64,000 bases of DNA, taken from UMGS1370 sp963557065 (GTDB lineage Bacteria > Bacillota > Clostridia > Lachnospirales > Lachnospiraceae). Below the pieces are notes generated by a model. The model searched no databases. It was given only the letters and a program-made list of their open reading frames with translations, and was not told the origin of the DNA. Location of the stretch: positions 7,761 to 71,760 of the forward strand of contig CAUWCT010000044.1 of NCBI GenBank assembly GCA_963557065.1, given 5' to 3'. Shown in pieces: positions 43,673-51,881 of this stretch. A program made the position numbers and the translations under genes. The first letter of the stretch is position 1; every line of letters starts with the position of its first letter.

Positions 43673-44731
43673 ATGAAAAAACAAGGATTGAGAATTACGT
43701 TATTGGCAGGATGTCTGGCAGGATGTATTCCCACAACCGTTTATGCAGCAGGATGGGAAAGACAGACGGAAGGTTTTGTTTCCTGGAAATATCAGGAGGA
43801 GGATGGAAGCTATGTCCGCAATGCGTGGAAAGAGATAGATGGAACGTGGTACTATTTTGACGGAAACTGCAGGATGGTAACGGGAAGCTATCTGGTTGAC
43901 GGAAAAAAACAGCGGTTTGACGCAGACGGGGCCTGGATAGAAAATCCCTATGCCCAAACCGAAGAAAAGCAGGAACCTGCGGCAGAGGAGGACTTGCTTC
44001 CAGGGCCGGGGTCAGGCGGCTGGAAAGAGGATGATACCGGCTGGTATTACCAGAATTTTGACGGAAGCTATTATCAGAATGGCTGGAAAGAAATTGAGGG
44101 CCAGTGGTATTATTTTAAAGAAGACGGCTACATGGCAGAAAATGCCTGGATTGATACAGATGGGGTCCGATACCGGGTAGGCGCAGATGGAGTGATGCAA
44201 AAAGGACAGACCATTACCGTAGACGGTCTTGCGTATGTCCTGGATGAAAACGGCGCACTTCAGGAAAATGAGAATTACCACGTTAAAACAGCCGAGGAAC
44301 TTCAGGCAGAGGCGATTGCAGCCCAGATAGTGGCGTCCATTACCAATGACAGTATGAATAAAGTACAGAAAGCCAATGCGATTTATGATTATGTCCGGGG
44401 GAACACAAGCTATACTTACGGGGGACTTCGGCCGGAGAGCGGGGAGGCAGCAGCCCTTTACGGTTTCAGACGCCATTACGGCAACTGTTTTGAGTATTAC
44501 GCCATGTCCAAGTATTTGTTAGAGGCAGCGGGCATGCCAAATATTATGGTGACCAGAGCATCAGATGGCGATCACTTCTGGAATCTTGTCAATGTGGACG
44601 GGGTCTGGTATCATTTTGACACAACGCCCAGAAGGACCGGAGGCCGGTGGTGCCTGGTGACGACCGGGCAGTTAAGACAAACCTGGGCAGCCCATAATTT
44701 TGATGTCAATGCCTATCCGGCAACCCCGTAA
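43673..44731 (+). CDS. Secreted transglutaminase-like protein with cell-wall-binding repeats
   Basis: A 352-residue exported protein: signal peptide (about 1-24, cleaved after VYA), choline-binding-type repeats (WKEIDGTWYYFDGNCRMVTG and WKEIEGQWYYFKEDGYMAENAW, about 30-195), then a transglutaminase-like cysteine-protease fold. The catalytic triad is visible as Cys272 in YGNCFEYYAM, His in GDHFWNLV and Asp in YHFDTTP. CAGGAGAAC precedes the ATG at 43673. Such enzymes cut or link peptides at the cell surface; the substrate is unknown. The next gene begins four bases after the stop. Confidence 0.88.
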   Translation: MKKQGLRITLLAGCLAGCIPTTVYAAGWERQTEGFVSWKYQEEDGSYVRNAWKEIDGTWYYFDGNCRMVTGSYLVDGKKQRFDADGAWIENPYAQTEEKQEPAAEEDLLPGPGSGGWKEDDTGWYYQNFDGSYYQNGWKEIEGQWYYFKEDGYMAENAWIDTDGVRYRVGADGVMQKGQTITVDGLAYVLDENGALQENENYHVKTAEELQAEAIAAQIVASITNDSMNKVQKANAIYDYVRGNTSYTYGGLRPESGEAAALYGFRRHYGNCFEYYAMSKYLLEAAGMPNIMVTRASDGDHFWNLVNVDGVWYHFDTTPRRTGGRWCLVTTGQLRQTWAAHNFDVNAYPATP

Positions 44732-44735
44732 AGCT

Positions 44736-45830
44736 ATGGAAAAAAGCAGAAAAATCCGATCCGGACTGACCATAGGATGTATGGCTGCGGCATTTGCAGC
44801 GCTTTTGTTTTTTGCCCAGAGAGTGCTGATGCCCAAGTATCAGGGGGCTGTGATCGAGGGGAATTTTACAGAAGAATATTATCGGGACCCCACCAGACAT
44901 GAACTGCTTATCATCGGCAACTGCGAATCCTATGAAAATATATCCACGATGAAGCTGTGGGAGGATTTTGGAATTACCAGTTACATCCGGGGCAATTCCA
45001 ACCAGCTTGTTTCCCAGTCCTATTATCTGCTTATGGATGCGCTGAAGCGGGAGACGCCCAAAGCGGTTATTTTCAATGTGCAGGCCATGATGGTAGAAGG
45101 ACAGGATACAGAAGAATACAACCGGATGGTATTTGACGGCATGAAGTGGAGCCGTTTCAAGTGGGAGGGAATCCAGGCGTCTGCCATGGAAGAAGAACAT
45201 ATGGCAGAGTATCTGTTTCCCCTGCTCCGTTATCACTCCAGATGGTCAAAACTGACCAAAGAAGATTTCCTTTACAGCATCAAAGAAAAACCTCTTACTT
45301 CTTTTAACGGATATTATCTGCGGGCGGATGTCCGGCCTGCTGGAGAATTTCCAAGAGAGAGAAGAAAGGCGGATTATACATTTCCGGAAGAAAATTACAG
45401 GTATCTGGACATGATGCGAAAGGCCTGTGAGGAGAGAGGGATTGCCTTTATTCTGATGAAGGCCCCCAGTCTGTATCCGGAATGGACGGAACCTTATGAG
45501 AGACAGATTCTCCAGTATGCCGGGGAACACGATCTGCTCTATATCAATCTGCTGGCAGATATGGACAAGGCAGGACTGGATATGACAAAGGATACCTATG
45601 ATGAAGGACTCCACTTGAATGTTTACGGTGCAGAAAAAGTGGCTTCCTATCTGGGACCGATTCTCACAGAACAGTTTGGACTGTCTGATTACCGGAAAGA
45701 AGAAGAGACGGCCTTTTACTATAATGAGCGCCTTTTGGCTTATAAGGAAGAAAAGAAACGCCAGGAACAGGAGTTTTGTCAGCTGGGATATATTAAAAAA
45801 TTTACAAACCCTGAAGATGAGCCTCAATAG
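44736..45830 (+). CDS. Membrane-anchored SGNH-like protein, DltD/AlgJ type, with Cys at the nucleophile position
   Basis: A 364-residue protein with one N-terminal membrane segment (about 7-27) and an extracellular SGNH-like fold. The block I region, usually GDSE or GSS, reads IIGNCESYEN with Cys63 where serine is expected. The block V region reads DEGLHLNVYGAEKV (Asp289, Glu290, His293). These proteins accompany MBOAT acyltransferases, as DltD does with DltB, and help deliver or remove acyl groups on surface polymers. The ATG at 44736 follows the previous stop by four bases with no strong ribosome binding site, so translation is probably coupled. Confidence 0.75.
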   Translation: MEKSRKIRSGLTIGCMAAAFAALLFFAQRVLMPKYQGAVIEGNFTEEYYRDPTRHELLIIGNCESYENISTMKLWEDFGITSYIRGNSNQLVSQSYYLLMDALKRETPKAVIFNVQAMMVEGQDTEEYNRMVFDGMKWSRFKWEGIQASAMEEEHMAEYLFPLLRYHSRWSKLTKEDFLYSIKEKPLTSFNGYYLRADVRPAGEFPRERRKADYTFPEENYRYLDMMRKACEERGIAFILMKAPSLYPEWTEPYERQILQYAGEHDLLYINLLADMDKAGLDMTKDTYDEGLHLNVYGAEKVASYLGPILTEQFGLSDYRKEEETAFYYNERLLAYKEEKKRQEQEFCQLGYIKKFTNPEDEPQ

Positions 45831-45870
45831 CATTTTGCTTTTAAATACACATGACAAGGAGGAATACACA

Positions 45871-46362
45871 ATGTTAAAAAAGATTACGGTTACCATTCTC
45901 GCAGCAGTGACGGCGCTGTCTATGAGCGTGTGCGCATGGGCGGCTGAAAAAAAGACGGCTTACACCTTTACTGCAGACAAGGTGCAGATGGCAGTGGGGG
46001 CAGAGGCAAAACCGGTGCTGGACAGCCTTGGAAAAGCAAAGGAGACAAAGACCCTTACCAACTGCGCCAATGGTGGAAAAGACAAGGTGTATGTATATGA
46101 CAGCTTTGATCTTTATACCACCCAGAATGACAAAAAGACTACAGTGATTCAGTCTATCGTATTAAAAGGTGATAAGGTATCCACAGAAGAAGGCGTAAAA
46201 CTGGGACAGACTCCCAAAGAAGTAAAGGCAGCTTATCCGGATGCCAAAGAAAATTACGGCCTTTATACAGTAACCTTGGGGGATTCTCAGATTATCATTG
46301 ACTGCGGCGTTAAAAATGATAAAGTAGTAGACATCTCCTATGAGTATTATGCTGGAAAGTAA
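45871..46362 (+). CDS. Small secreted protein of unknown function
   Basis: A 163-residue protein with a clear signal peptide (cleavage after CAWA near residue 24) and a compact beta-rich domain with a repeated pattern (VQMAVGAEAKPVLDSLGKAK and VKLGQTPKEVKAAYPDAKEN) that recalls small lipoprotein-assembly folds of the SmpA type. AAGGAGGAATACACA precedes the ATG. A terminator follows. I do not assign a function; its position inside the surface-modification region suggests an envelope role. Confidence 0.75.
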   Translation: MLKKITVTILAAVTALSMSVCAWAAEKKTAYTFTADKVQMAVGAEAKPVLDSLGKAKETKTLTNCANGGKDKVYVYDSFDLYTTQNDKKTTVIQSIVLKGDKVSTEEGVKLGQTPKEVKAAYPDAKENYGLYTVTLGDSQIIIDCGVKNDKVVDISYEYYAGK

Positions 46363-46376
46363 TTGCCGGAAAAAAG

Positions 46377-46409
46377 AAAAGCAGGAGCGCTGACAGGCTC
46401 CTGCTTTTA
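46377..46409 (+). terminator. Terminator between the small secreted protein and the FkbH-like gene
   Basis: AAAAGCAGGAGC pairs perfectly with GCTCCTGCTTTT. It is flanked by a 12-base direct repeat, ATTGCCGGAAAA, at 46362-46373 and 46422-46433. No clear promoter is seen in the 52 bases before the next ATG, so read-through is probably needed for downstream genes. Confidence 0.8.
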
Positions 46410-46461
46410 TAGGATAGAAAGATTGCCGGAAAACGAGACAGTATGCGAAGATGGAGGGAAA

Positions 46462-48264
46462 ATGGAGGAACTGACCTATCCCTTTGACGGGGAATATCTG
46501 ATTAAAAAAAGAAAAAGCATAAAGCGTGCCCTGTTAGAAGAGAACCGGGCGAGAATTCATAAGAAAATAGCGGTTTTAGGGGGTTCTACCACCAGGGATG
46601 TGATTTGGATGCTGGAATTGTTTCTGCTGGACATGGGGATTGAGCCGACATTTTATGAGTCTGAATATAATCAGTATTATGAGGATGCGGTGTTTGGAAA
46701 CGAAAGGTTAAAAGAGTTTCTTCCGGACATTATTTATATCCACACTACCAGCCGGAACGTGCCGGATGTGATGTTTCCAAAGGTGACAGACACAAAAGAG
46801 CAGGCAGCAGAAAAGCTGGAGCAGGAGTACGGACATTTCAGGCAGGTATGGGAACGCCTGGCAGAGACCTATGACTGCCCTGTGATTCAGAACAATTTTG
46901 AAAAGCCCTCTTACCGTCTCCTTGGCAATATGGACGCCTGGGATTATCGGGGAAGAGAGCAGTTCCTTAGCCGGTTAAACCAAAAATTTCATGAATATGC
47001 CAGGGAACATGATAAATTTTATATTCAGGACATTGACTGGCTGGCGGCGGAATATGGGCTAAGCCGGTGGAACGATCCGGTTTACTGGCACATGTATAAA
47101 TACAGTCCCGCAGTAGGGGCCGTACCGGAACTGGCCTTTAATCTGGCCAATATGATAAAATCCATTTACGGAAAAAATAAAAAAGCTCTGGTGCTGGACC
47201 TGGACAATACCCTCTGGGGAGGGATTGTAGGAGACGACGGGCCGGAAAATATTGAAATCGGGCAGGAGACCGGGATGGCCCAGATTTATTCAGAGTTTCA
47301 GACGTATTTAAAATCCCTGAAGGAAATGGGAGTGCTGTTAAATATTGATTCTAAAAATGAGGAGGAAAATGCGCTGGCAGGTTTAAACCGTCCGGACAGT
47401 GTGTTAAAGCCGGAAGATTTTATTGCAATCAGGGCCAACTGGGAGCCCAAGGATCAAAATCTGCACCGGATTGCATCCCAGTTAAATCTGGGGGAAGATG
47501 CTCTGGTATTTGTAGATGACAATCCGGCAGAGCGTCAGAAAGTAAAGACCGGGACTGCTGCCGCAGTGCCGGAGATGACAAAGGGGCATGAGGCGGAGCC
47601 GGAGCGATATATAAAGATTTTGGACCGGTCCGGTTTTTTTGAACCAATGGGAATTTCGGGAGATGATTTAAACCGAAGCGCCATGTATCAGGCCAACGAG
47701 CAGAGAAAGAAAATGGAGCAGACATTTGGGGATTACCAGGAATATCTCCGTTTGCTGGATATGAAAGGGGAAATTGGTCCTTATGCTCCTGAGTATATGC
47801 AGCGGATTGCCCAGCTCACCAATAAATCCAACCAGTTCAATCTGACCACTATGCGGTGCAGTCAGGCGGATATAGAACGGTTTGCAAAGGAACCCCGCTA
47901 TCTGACTTTGTATGGAAAGCTTTCAGATAAATTTGGGGATAACGGCGTGGTATCGGTCATATTGGGAGAGCAGGAAGGAGAAGAGGTCCATCTCAGGCTG
48001 TGGCTCATGTCCTGCAGAGTTTTAAAGCGGGATATGGAAAAGGCGATGTTGGATCAGCTGGTCAAAGAAGCAGGCAAACGAGGGGCTAAGACACTAATCG
48101 GCTATTATTATCCCACTGCGAAAAATAAGATGGTAAAAGAGTTTTACAAAGAGATGGGATTTCGTTTTGCAGAAGAACTGCCGGAGGGCGGTACTGTATG
48201 GAAACTGGATTTGAAAACTTACAGTCCGCAGAATACAGTAATTTGCGTAACAGAGCGGAACTGA
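46462..48264 (+). CDS. FkbH-like HAD-IIIC enzyme (predicted glyceryl-ACP synthase)
   Basis: A 600-residue protein with three parts: an N-terminal SGNH-like domain (about 25-230, IAVLGGSTTRDVIWML), a HAD-IIIC domain starting near 240 (LVLDLDNTLWGGIVGDDG, later LVFVDDNPAERQ), and a C-terminal GNAT-like domain (about 430-590). Characterised FkbH-family enzymes take the glyceryl group of 1,3-bisphosphoglycerate, dephosphorylate it and load it on an acyl carrier protein. The carrier protein gene follows 16 bases later. The frame opens earlier (46363), but ATG 46462 has GGAGGGAAA before it. Polyketide genes, the usual home of FkbH, are absent here. Confidence 0.9.
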   Translation: MEELTYPFDGEYLIKKRKSIKRALLEENRARIHKKIAVLGGSTTRDVIWMLELFLLDMGIEPTFYESEYNQYYEDAVFGNERLKEFLPDIIYIHTTSRNVPDVMFPKVTDTKEQAAEKLEQEYGHFRQVWERLAETYDCPVIQNNFEKPSYRLLGNMDAWDYRGREQFLSRLNQKFHEYAREHDKFYIQDIDWLAAEYGLSRWNDPVYWHMYKYSPAVGAVPELAFNLANMIKSIYGKNKKALVLDLDNTLWGGIVGDDGPENIEIGQETGMAQIYSEFQTYLKSLKEMGVLLNIDSKNEEENALAGLNRPDSVLKPEDFIAIRANWEPKDQNLHRIASQLNLGEDALVFVDDNPAERQKVKTGTAAAVPEMTKGHEAEPERYIKILDRSGFFEPMGISGDDLNRSAMYQANEQRKKMEQTFGDYQEYLRLLDMKGEIGPYAPEYMQRIAQLTNKSNQFNLTTMRCSQADIERFAKEPRYLTLYGKLSDKFGDNGVVSVILGEQEGEEVHLRLWLMSCRVLKRDMEKAMLDQLVKEAGKRGAKTLIGYYYPTAKNKMVKEFYKEMGFRFAEELPEGGTVWKLDLKTYSPQNTVICVTERN

Positions 48265-48280
48265 AAAAGGGAGAGTACGT

Positions 48281-48523
48281 ATGACAAGACAGGAAGTTTT
48301 TACAAAATTAGATGAAGTATTTCAGGATGTATTTGATGATGAGGACATCCATGTAAAAGATGCCACTACAGCAGAGGACATTGAGGATTGGGACAGCCTG
48401 GAGCATATTAATTTAATTGTGGCAGTGGAGCAGGCGTTTGGGATTAAATTTACCATGGGACAGGTTACAAAGATGAAAAATGTAGGCGAGATGGCTGACA
48501 TTATTTTGGAAAAGCTGGGATAA
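48281..48523 (+). CDS. Acyl carrier protein
   Basis: An 80-residue carrier protein with the phosphopantetheine attachment Ser39 in DWDSLEHINL and the usual helices II and III (VAVEQAFGIKF). It sits between the FkbH-like and MBOAT genes and should carry the activated acyl group between them, as DltC does in dlt operons. The active-site context differs from DltC and from fatty-acid AcpP. AAAAAGGGAGAG precedes the ATG. No phosphopantetheinyl transferase gene is in the window. Confidence 0.93.
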   Translation: MTRQEVFTKLDEVFQDVFDDEDIHVKDATTAEDIEDWDSLEHINLIVAVEQAFGIKFTMGQVTKMKNVGEMADIILEKLG

Positions 48524-48527
48524 AGCC

Positions 48528-50063
48528 ATGACATTTCTATCATATGAGTTTCTTATATTTTTAGCAGTGTCTCTGGTTCTTTACTACGGATGCCCCAAAA
48601 GGGGAAAGCCGGCAATTCTTTTTGCAGCCAGCGCCGTATTTTTGTGGCTGTGCGGGGGGATAAGAACCCTAAGTGTCTATGGGGGTTCGGCAGTGATGGT
48701 GTGGGCCGGAGCGCTTTGGATCGAAAAACTGCAAGGCAGTGCAGAAGATGCGAGGAAAAAAGGAAACCTGGCAAAGGCAGTCTATGGAATCGCAGTGATC
48801 ATCCTTCTGGGGCTTTTAGCAGGCTTTCAGTATCGGAATTTTTGGGGATATACCATGGAGGAATTCCACTGGCTGACCGGCACACAGTCAGACTGGACGC
48901 CGGTTTCAGTCATTGCTCCTGCAGCCATTTCCTTTTACACCCTGACGCTAATCGGATACCTGACTGAGGTGTACTGGGAGAGCATCAAGGCGGAAAAAAG
49001 CCTGATGCGTCTGGCCCTGTTCGGGGGATTTTTCCCTCAGATGGCAATGGGGCCCATTGCCAGGTATGACAGACTGTCTGTCTCTTTATTTGGGGACAAC
49101 AAATGGGATTGGAATCAGTTTTTATCAGGTCTTTTGCGCATGATGTGGGGATTTTTTCAAAAACTGGTGATTTCAGAGCGGCTGGCTATGGCGGTTAATA
49201 CCATTTACGGAGATTATGAAACATATACCGGAAGTTTTCTTGTATTTGCGGCAGTCTGCTTTGCTTTTCAGCTATATACGGATTTTGCGGGAGCCATTGA
49301 CATTGCTCTGGGAGCTGCCCAAATGTTTGGAGTAAGATTGGAGGAAAACTTTTGTCAGCCTTTTTATTCCAGAACAGTGGCAGAATTTTGGAGACGGTGG
49401 CACATGACTCTTGGGGGATGGTTTAAAGATTTTGTCATGTATCCCCTGCAAAAGACAGCCCCTTTTCAGAAGATGGGAAAATGGGGACGAAAAACCTTTG
49501 GAAAAAAACAGGGAAAAAAGGTTCCGGTCATAGTAAGCCTTTTGATTGTCTGGTTCTTTTTGGGGCTGTGGCATGGCGGAAAGTGGACGTTTATTATCGG
49601 CTCCGGCCTGTACCATGCAGTTTTAATGAGTATGGCTCTGCTTGGGGAACCCTGGATCAGGGAATTTTATAAAAAAACAGGAATCCGGGAAACTCATCCC
49701 TTGTGGACAGGAATGCAGAGAGTGAGAACCTTTATTCTGGTAGCAGCCGGATTTGTATTATTCCGTTCCGATTCCCTTTCTATGGCCTGGGGCATTTTTA
49801 CAAATATGGCGTTGCCCAATATGGGACTGTTTTCAAAAGAGGGGATGTTAAGTCTGGGGCTTTTATGGGCTGACTGGGCGGTTTTGGCAGTAGCCATGGT
49901 TCTTTTATGGCTGGTTTCTTACCAAAAAGAACATGGAGAGAAAAAAACATGGAGCAGTGAGCAGAAAGCGGCAGCCATCTTTGGACTGATCTTTGCAACG
50001 CTTATATTTGGATGGTATGGAAAAGGCTATGACGCTTCTGCATTTATCTATTCCCGGTTTTAA
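48528..50063 (+). CDS. MBOAT-family membrane O-acyltransferase (DltB/AlgI type)
   Basis: A 511-residue membrane protein with about ten segments. The MBOAT markers are visible: EFWRRWHMTLGGWFKDFVMYPL, FLGLWHGGKWTFIIG and the catalytic histidine in SGLYHAV. DltB and AlgI relatives move acyl groups across the membrane onto teichoic acids or polysaccharides outside. It starts four bases after the carrier protein stop, so its acyl donor is almost certainly that carrier protein. Confidence 0.94.
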   Translation: MTFLSYEFLIFLAVSLVLYYGCPKRGKPAILFAASAVFLWLCGGIRTLSVYGGSAVMVWAGALWIEKLQGSAEDARKKGNLAKAVYGIAVIILLGLLAGFQYRNFWGYTMEEFHWLTGTQSDWTPVSVIAPAAISFYTLTLIGYLTEVYWESIKAEKSLMRLALFGGFFPQMAMGPIARYDRLSVSLFGDNKWDWNQFLSGLLRMMWGFFQKLVISERLAMAVNTIYGDYETYTGSFLVFAAVCFAFQLYTDFAGAIDIALGAAQMFGVRLEENFCQPFYSRTVAEFWRRWHMTLGGWFKDFVMYPLQKTAPFQKMGKWGRKTFGKKQGKKVPVIVSLLIVWFFLGLWHGGKWTFIIGSGLYHAVLMSMALLGEPWIREFYKKTGIRETHPLWTGMQRVRTFILVAAGFVLFRSDSLSMAWGIFTNMALPNMGLFSKEGMLSLGLLWADWAVLAVAMVLLWLVSYQKEHGEKKTWSSEQKAAAIFGLIFATLIFGWYGKGYDASAFIYSRF

Positions 50064-50105
50064 AGGGCAGAATCATCAAATGACAGAACAGGATGGAAAA
50101 AGAAA

Positions 50106-50768
50106 ATGAGTGAACAATTATTAAGGGAGTACCGGGCAGGAATGACGGTAGAGCTGGGACACCTTCCAGGCGGCAGGCAGATACAGGAGTATTTTTTTGA
50201 AACCGAGATTTGGGACGGCCTGTTTGAGAGGATGAAAGGGAAATCTTTTAAAGAAGACTGCAGTGTGCCAAGAGAGGCGCTGCGCTATATCCGGGTTCTC
50301 CATTGGGGAAAATCCGGTCTCACAGTGGGAGAAATGGTCTGCGACAAAAGCGTCAGCCAGGCGCTTTTGCAGATTTTTAAGGAATTATTTGAAAAACGCT
50401 ATCCTATTGAGAAAATGCTGCTGATTGATGAGTTTGACGCAGATGACGAGCGTTCCATGGCGGCCAATAATTCCAGCTGCTTTAATTTTCGCAGAGTGCC
50501 GGGAAAGGAAAAACTGTCTCTTCACAGTTTGGGGATTGCGGTAGATATTAATCCTCTTTACAATCCGTATGTCCGGGTCAATCCGGAAGGCGTTACATTG
50601 TGCTCGCCGGAGGGAAGTCAGCCCTACATGGACAGAAAGGCAGAGTTTCCTTACAAAATAGAGGAAGAGGACGACTGTGTGGCAACCTTTGAAAAGTACG
50701 GATTCCAGTGGGGAGGAGACTGGACTACCTGCAAAGACTATCAGCATTTTTCTACAACAGGCGGCTGA
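50106..50768 (+). CDS. M15-family D,D-carboxypeptidase-like metallopeptidase
   Basis: A 220-residue protein with the M15 zinc motifs SLHSLGIAVDIN (His and Asp ligands, about residues 140-150) and the final YQHF histidine. M15 enzymes trim the D-Ala-D-Ala or cross-bridge ends of peptidoglycan stems. There is no obvious signal peptide from the ATG at 50106, so export is uncertain. It follows the MBOAT gene by 42 bases on the same strand. Confidence 0.85.
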   Translation: MSEQLLREYRAGMTVELGHLPGGRQIQEYFFETEIWDGLFERMKGKSFKEDCSVPREALRYIRVLHWGKSGLTVGEMVCDKSVSQALLQIFKELFEKRYPIEKMLLIDEFDADDERSMAANNSSCFNFRRVPGKEKLSLHSLGIAVDINPLYNPYVRVNPEGVTLCSPEGSQPYMDRKAEFPYKIEEEDDCVATFEKYGFQWGGDWTTCKDYQHFSTTGG

Positions 50769-50843
50769 TTTTATTTGACGGGGCAGAAAAAAGGGGAAAA
50801 CCATCAGGCGGCTTGAAAGACACAGCAAATAAGGAGGAACGGT

Positions 50844-51833
50844 ATGTTTGATGTAGTAGCATTAGGGGAACTGTTAATTGACTTTACGCAAAATGGTCTC
50901 AGCAAGCAGGGAAACGGCCTGTTTGAAGCAAATCCCGGAGGAGCTCCCTGCAATGTGCTGGCCATGCTTGCAAAATTGGGGAAAAAGACCGCTTTTATCG
51001 GAAAAGTCGGGGATGACTCTTTTGGCAGGATGTTAGGAGAAACCATAAGGGAAGCGGGGATTGATGACCGGAACCTGGTTTATGATGATAAGGTTCACAC
51101 AACTCTGGCTTTGGTTCACACCTTTGCTGACGGAGACAGGGATTTTTCCTTTTACCGGAATCCGGGGGCGGATATGATGCTTCGGGAAGAAGAAATCGAC
51201 ATGGATTTGGTAAAGGATACAAAGATTTTTCATTTTGGGACTTTATCCATGACGGATAAGGGCGTTCGCGCCGCTACAATGGCAGCGGTTTCAGAAGCGA
51301 AAAAAAGGGGGGCTTTGATAAGCTTTGATCCCAATCTGCGGCCTCCCTTGTGGGAAAGTCTTGAAGACGCCAAAAAGCAGGTGCGCTGGGGGCTTAACCA
51401 GTGCGATATTTTGAAGATCTCAGATAATGAAATCCAGTGGCTTACCGGAGAAGAAAGCTATACAAAGGGCGTGGAACAGATTTGGAAGGAATTTCCCATT
51501 CCGCTGATTCTGGTTTCCATGGGAAAAGACGGAAGCAGGGCGTATTACCAGAGAAAACAGCAGGAAGGGAAAGCAGGAATCATTGCTGAGGCCAGGCCCT
51601 TTATCCAGGAACACACCATTGAGACAACGGGAGCCGGAGATACCTTCTGCGCCTGCGTCTTAAATTATGTACTGGAGCATGGTCTGGATGATTTAAGCGC
51701 CGACGGGTTAACAGAAATGCTGACCTTTGCCAATGCCGCCGCATCGTTAATTACCACCAGAAAAGGCGCATTGCGGGTGATGCCGGGAAAAGAGGAAATA
51801 CTGGAACTGATAAAAGAACGGACAGAAGAATAA
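50844..51833 (+). CDS. PfkB-family sugar kinase (fructokinase-like)
   Basis: Phosphorylates a sugar with ATP. The 329-residue protein has the PfkB signature 1 around NPGGAPCNVLAMLAKLG and signature 2 GAGDTFCACVL with the catalytic Asp. VVALGELLIDFT at the N-terminus and overall length fit fructokinases; the exact sugar is inferred. AAGGAGGAACGGT precedes the ATG. It has its own terminator and no sugar transporter next to it. Confidence 0.9.
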   Translation: MFDVVALGELLIDFTQNGLSKQGNGLFEANPGGAPCNVLAMLAKLGKKTAFIGKVGDDSFGRMLGETIREAGIDDRNLVYDDKVHTTLALVHTFADGDRDFSFYRNPGADMMLREEEIDMDLVKDTKIFHFGTLSMTDKGVRAATMAAVSEAKKRGALISFDPNLRPPLWESLEDAKKQVRWGLNQCDILKISDNEIQWLTGEESYTKGVEQIWKEFPIPLILVSMGKDGSRAYYQRKQQEGKAGIIAEARPFIQEHTIETTGAGDTFCACVLNYVLEHGLDDLSADGLTEMLTFANAAASLITTRKGALRVMPGKEEILELIKERTEE

Positions 51834-51846
51834 CGAATGAGAAACA

Positions 51847-51881
51847 GAAGCGGCCGAAAGAGGGGCCGCTTCGCTGGTTTT
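51847..51881 (+). terminator. Terminator after the sugar kinase gene
   Basis: GAAGCGGCC pairs perfectly with GGCCGCTTC, followed by GCTGGTTTT. The T-run is short. It lies 14 bases after the kinase stop codon and ahead of the convergent zinc-ribbon gene. Confidence 0.7.

Noticed and set aside
41823..44731. Wall-binding repeat proteins as evidence for choline-decorated teichoic acid
   Set aside because: Repeats of this type occur in Clostridia that are not known to have choline teichoic acids; no choline genes are in the window.
46462..48523. FkbH-like enzyme plus carrier protein as part of a polyketide or tetronate cluster
   Set aside because: No ketosynthase, methyltransferase or tetronate-forming genes are near; an MBOAT and SGNH partner point to surface acylation instead.
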